Source: an uncultured Ruminococcus sp.
Lineage (GTDB): Bacteria > Bacillota > Clostridia > Oscillospirales > Acutalibacteraceae
DNA: 64,000 nucleotides
Assembly (NCBI GenBank): GCA_902765855.1
Contig: CACXBF010000015.1
Span: 1 to 64,000 of the forward strand
Direction: 5' to 3'
The notes under the pieces were generated by a model, which saw nothing but the letters and a program-made list of their open reading frames with translations, ran no database searches and was not told where the DNA came from. Shown one piece after another: positions 62,313 through 64,000 of this stretch. The first letter of the stretch is position 1, and the number at the start of each line of letters is the position of its first letter. The position numbers were made by a program, and so were the translations under genes.

Positions 62313-63624
62313 TGCAATAGTCGAAATTTGTATAAATATATTTCAGTCTTTTATGTTTATAGGATTTTTATTTTTATTATTTAATAAAGGGAAGAAAACT
62401 AAAAAAGATTATATAGGATTTTTCTCTTTTGTAGCTTTACTATTTGTTGTACTTACATATTTTTCTTTTTATCCGTCTAGTGTAAATCGTTTACCTGAAA
62501 TTTTATATGTATCAATACAAATTGCATATACGCTTATTATGCTAAAAGGAAACATATTTGTGAAGATAATCATGCCGGTTATATCCCAAATGATAAATAC
62601 TGTCATAAGTTTTGGCTTTGCGTTTACTGTGAGTTATTTTACGCATGAAAAGGTTGAAAATCTTATGGTTGAGGCATCTATATATAGATACTTGTGTATG
62701 GTACTTATAAATTTAACAAATGCTTTAGTGCTTTTGATTATTGTAAGGTTTAATAAAACAGAACTTAAATTGAAAAAATGGACAGATATAGTGGCATTTT
62801 TGATTATTCCAATTATGTCAGTGCTGATTATATATTCATGTGTATATATATCTATTTTAACCAAATTACAACCGGAAGTAGTTGGACTGCTGACATTTAT
62901 TTGTTTGAGTATGACAGCTATTGCAATTATAACATGGTTCATGATGACAAAAATAAGCAAAAGTAATGAGATTAAAACAAAACTCTTGCTTACTGAGCAA
63001 AGAGAGCAACTTTATAAAGAAGATATTTTACATACTAATGAACAGATAGAAAATATGTCAAAAACAAAGCATGATATAAAAAACAATATGCTTTGTTTGA
63101 GTAAGTTAATTTCTGAAAGTAAATATGAAGAAGCTAAGCAATATTGTGATTCTTTATCAGAAAATCTTGAAACAATTTATACTCCGGTATCTACAAATAA
63201 CCCTTTGCTTAATGCGATTATAAATGTTGAGCGTGAAAAAGCTGTAAATAGTAAAATTGATTTTCAAGTAAATATAAATGAACAAGCTATTAGTAATATA
63301 AAAAATACAGATATAGTTTCTATAGTAGGTAATATGTGTGATAATGCTATAGAATATCTTAAAAAACAACCTTATGATAAACGAAAAATGACTCTTGAAA
63401 TATCATATAAGAAAAGTTATATTGTTATTACTTGCAAAAATAGAATAACTGAATCTATACTTGCTTTAAATCCGAACCTAACCACTACAAAGAAAGATAA
63501 ATCTAATCATGGTAAGGGAATAGGTATTATTTCAGATTGTATAAAAAAATATAATGGCGAATTAAAATGTTATGAAAAAGATAATTACTTATATGTATCT
63601 GCCATAATTCATTGTAATAAATAA
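62302..63624 (+). CDS. AgrC-like sensor histidine kinase
   Basis: A 440-residue kinase. About six N-terminal membrane helices (to about residue 210) form the peptide-sensing domain. The phospho-acceptor histidine is in MSKTKHDIKNNMLC (H-D-x-x-N type, about residue 257). A GHKL ATPase follows: NMCDNAIEYL (N-box) and GKGIGIISDCI (G2). This is the AgrC/ComD class that senses secreted peptides. Downstream after a terminator is agrB. Confidence 0.92.
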   Translation: MMIDAIVEICINIFQSFMFIGFLFLLFNKGKKTKKDYIGFFSFVALLFVVLTYFSFYPSSVNRLPEILYVSIQIAYTLIMLKGNIFVKIIMPVISQMINTVISFGFAFTVSYFTHEKVENLMVEASIYRYLCMVLINLTNALVLLIIVRFNKTELKLKKWTDIVAFLIIPIMSVLIIYSCVYISILTKLQPEVVGLLTFICLSMTAIAIITWFMMTKISKSNEIKTKLLLTEQREQLYKEDILHTNEQIENMSKTKHDIKNNMLCLSKLISESKYEEAKQYCDSLSENLETIYTPVSTNNPLLNAIINVEREKAVNSKIDFQVNINEQAISNIKNTDIVSIVGNMCDNAIEYLKKQPYDKRKMTLEISYKKSYIVITCKNRITESILALNPNLTTTKKDKSNHGKGIGIISDCIKKYNGELKCYEKDNYLYVSAIIHCNK

Positions 63625-63680
63625 TTTAAAAATAAAAAATGCTCGAAGAAATTCGAGCATTTTTTATTTTTAAATTATTA
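63620..63680. terminator. Long bidirectional terminator between the kinase and agrB
   Basis: A nearly perfect inverted repeat of about 28 bp per arm, core ATGCTCGAA/TTCGAGCAT, with A/T-rich outer arms giving A and T tracts on both strands. Confidence 0.9.
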
Positions 63681-63735
63681 TTTGACAAATTCAATTAAAA
63701 AGTTACCTTTTTCATCATTTTAATGTAAAATCGTG

Positions 63736-63757
63736 ATTTATACTGTATAGTATAAAT
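63736..63757. promoter_or_regulatory. Palindrome before agrB
   Basis: ATTTATACT-GTAT-AGTATAAAT is a perfect 9-bp inverted repeat that ends 14 bases before the agrB start. It may overlap the agrB promoter or be an operator, and could also form a leader hairpin. It is not the direct-repeat type usual for LytTR regulators. Confidence 0.4.
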
Positions 63758-63771
63758 CAGGTGATGTAAAT

Positions 63772-64000
63772 ATGTTACATACAATTTCAAAAAATATAGC
63801 TAATTCATTATTTGATGAAAAAAGTAAATATCCTATGAGCATTTATGTGTATGGAATTGAGCTTATGATTTCATCTTTAATTGGAACCATAGTAGTGCTT
63901 ACAATGGGAATATTATTTCAAAGTGTTATTGAAAGCATAATTTTTATAGTATCACTTTCTTTAATAAGATTTTTTTCAGGTGGATACCATGCACAAACCT
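63772..64000 (+). CDS. agrB: AgrB-family peptide-processing membrane protein, 3'-partial
   Basis: Starts at ATG 63772 after AGGTGATG and runs past the window end; 76 codons are visible. The N-terminus (MLHTISKNIANSLF) is followed by two hydrophobic segments and SLIRFFSGGYHAQT. The GGxHA motif holds the catalytic histidine of AgrB cysteine proteases; the cysteine lies beyond the window. AgrB trims and cyclises the AgrD precursor into a signal peptide. With the upstream LytTR regulator and AgrC-like kinase, this completes the core of a quorum-sensing locus; agrD should lie just to the right. Confidence 0.88.
   Translation, partial: MLHTISKNIANSLFDEKSKYPMSIYVYGIELMISSLIGTIVVLTMGILFQSVIESIIFIVSLSLIRFFSGGYHAQT

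Noticed and set aside
1-64000. tRNA and rRNA genes
   Set aside because: No cloverleaf with a T-loop GTTCRANNC and matching arms, and no rRNA segment, was recognised on reading; a covariance search would be needed to exclude them.

Overview
The window is AT-rich Firmicutes DNA, most likely from a gut member of the Oscillospiraceae/Ruminococcus group. This rests on an intact spoIIAA-spoIIAB-sigF operon, TnpV-type transposon genes, a T-box leader, NHLP-type export ABC transporters, LPxTG surface proteins and codon and Shine-Dalgarno usage. No rRNA or tRNA genes were seen. The organism name is an inference; the gene families are read from the sequence.

Layout. Positions 1-4300 are accessory and decaying: the end of a SLATT effector gene, a frameshifted CD-NTase (a CBASS-like pair), a SIR2/AbiH-like gene, a frameshifted KilA-N gene, two transposon genes and a possible type I restriction remnant. 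Positions 4400-15000 are mostly housekeeping: aroB, the spoIIA operon, a possible structured RNA before galE, a Nudix hydrolase, a PHP phosphatase, small genes, a truncated hydrolase, an SDR, and a T-box-controlled ilvA-ridA pair.

Positions 15100-30130 hold a complete type I-C CRISPR-Cas locus (cas3, cas5c, cas8c, cas7, cas4, cas1, cas2) and an array that I count by eye as 72 repeats. Two parts of this locus are not explained by standard CRISPR annotation. First, the cas3-cas5c gap carries a solitary repeat-like element on the minus strand. It keeps the repeat's GTC start and its 12-nt 3' handle, replaces the stem with an unrelated perfect palindrome, and has a well-spaced promoter whose predicted start falls on its first base. 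It therefore looks like a dedicated crRNA-like RNA (CreR/CreA-like), opposite a divergent cas5c promoter followed by mini-ORFs. Second, downstream of the array, two degenerate repeats bracket a 239-bp cassette. It has a strong rightward promoter and short terminated RNA, a leftward extended -10 promoter, a strong Shine-Dalgarno followed by ATG-TAA, and a membrane-peptide reading frame, resembling an RNA-regulated toxin-antitoxin module.

Positions 30290-32060 encode ferredoxin and hybrid cluster protein. Positions 32260-41020 form a secretion locus: a STAS protein, a sensor PP2C phosphatase/kinase, a short membrane-fusion protein, two NHLP-family ABC transporters and a small secreted protein with a possible start-region frameshift. 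Then come a cupin gene, amt-glnK with an attenuator-like leader, a yfmF-yfmH M16 peptidase pair, lgt, folD, a licD/cytidylyltransferase/aminotransferase set and prfC. Three GC-richer, palindrome-rich intergenic repeats (about 12.7, 43.4 and 46.5 kb) share modules. The right end has a 2,701-residue LPETG surface protein followed by a LytTR regulator, an AgrC-like kinase and the start of agrB.
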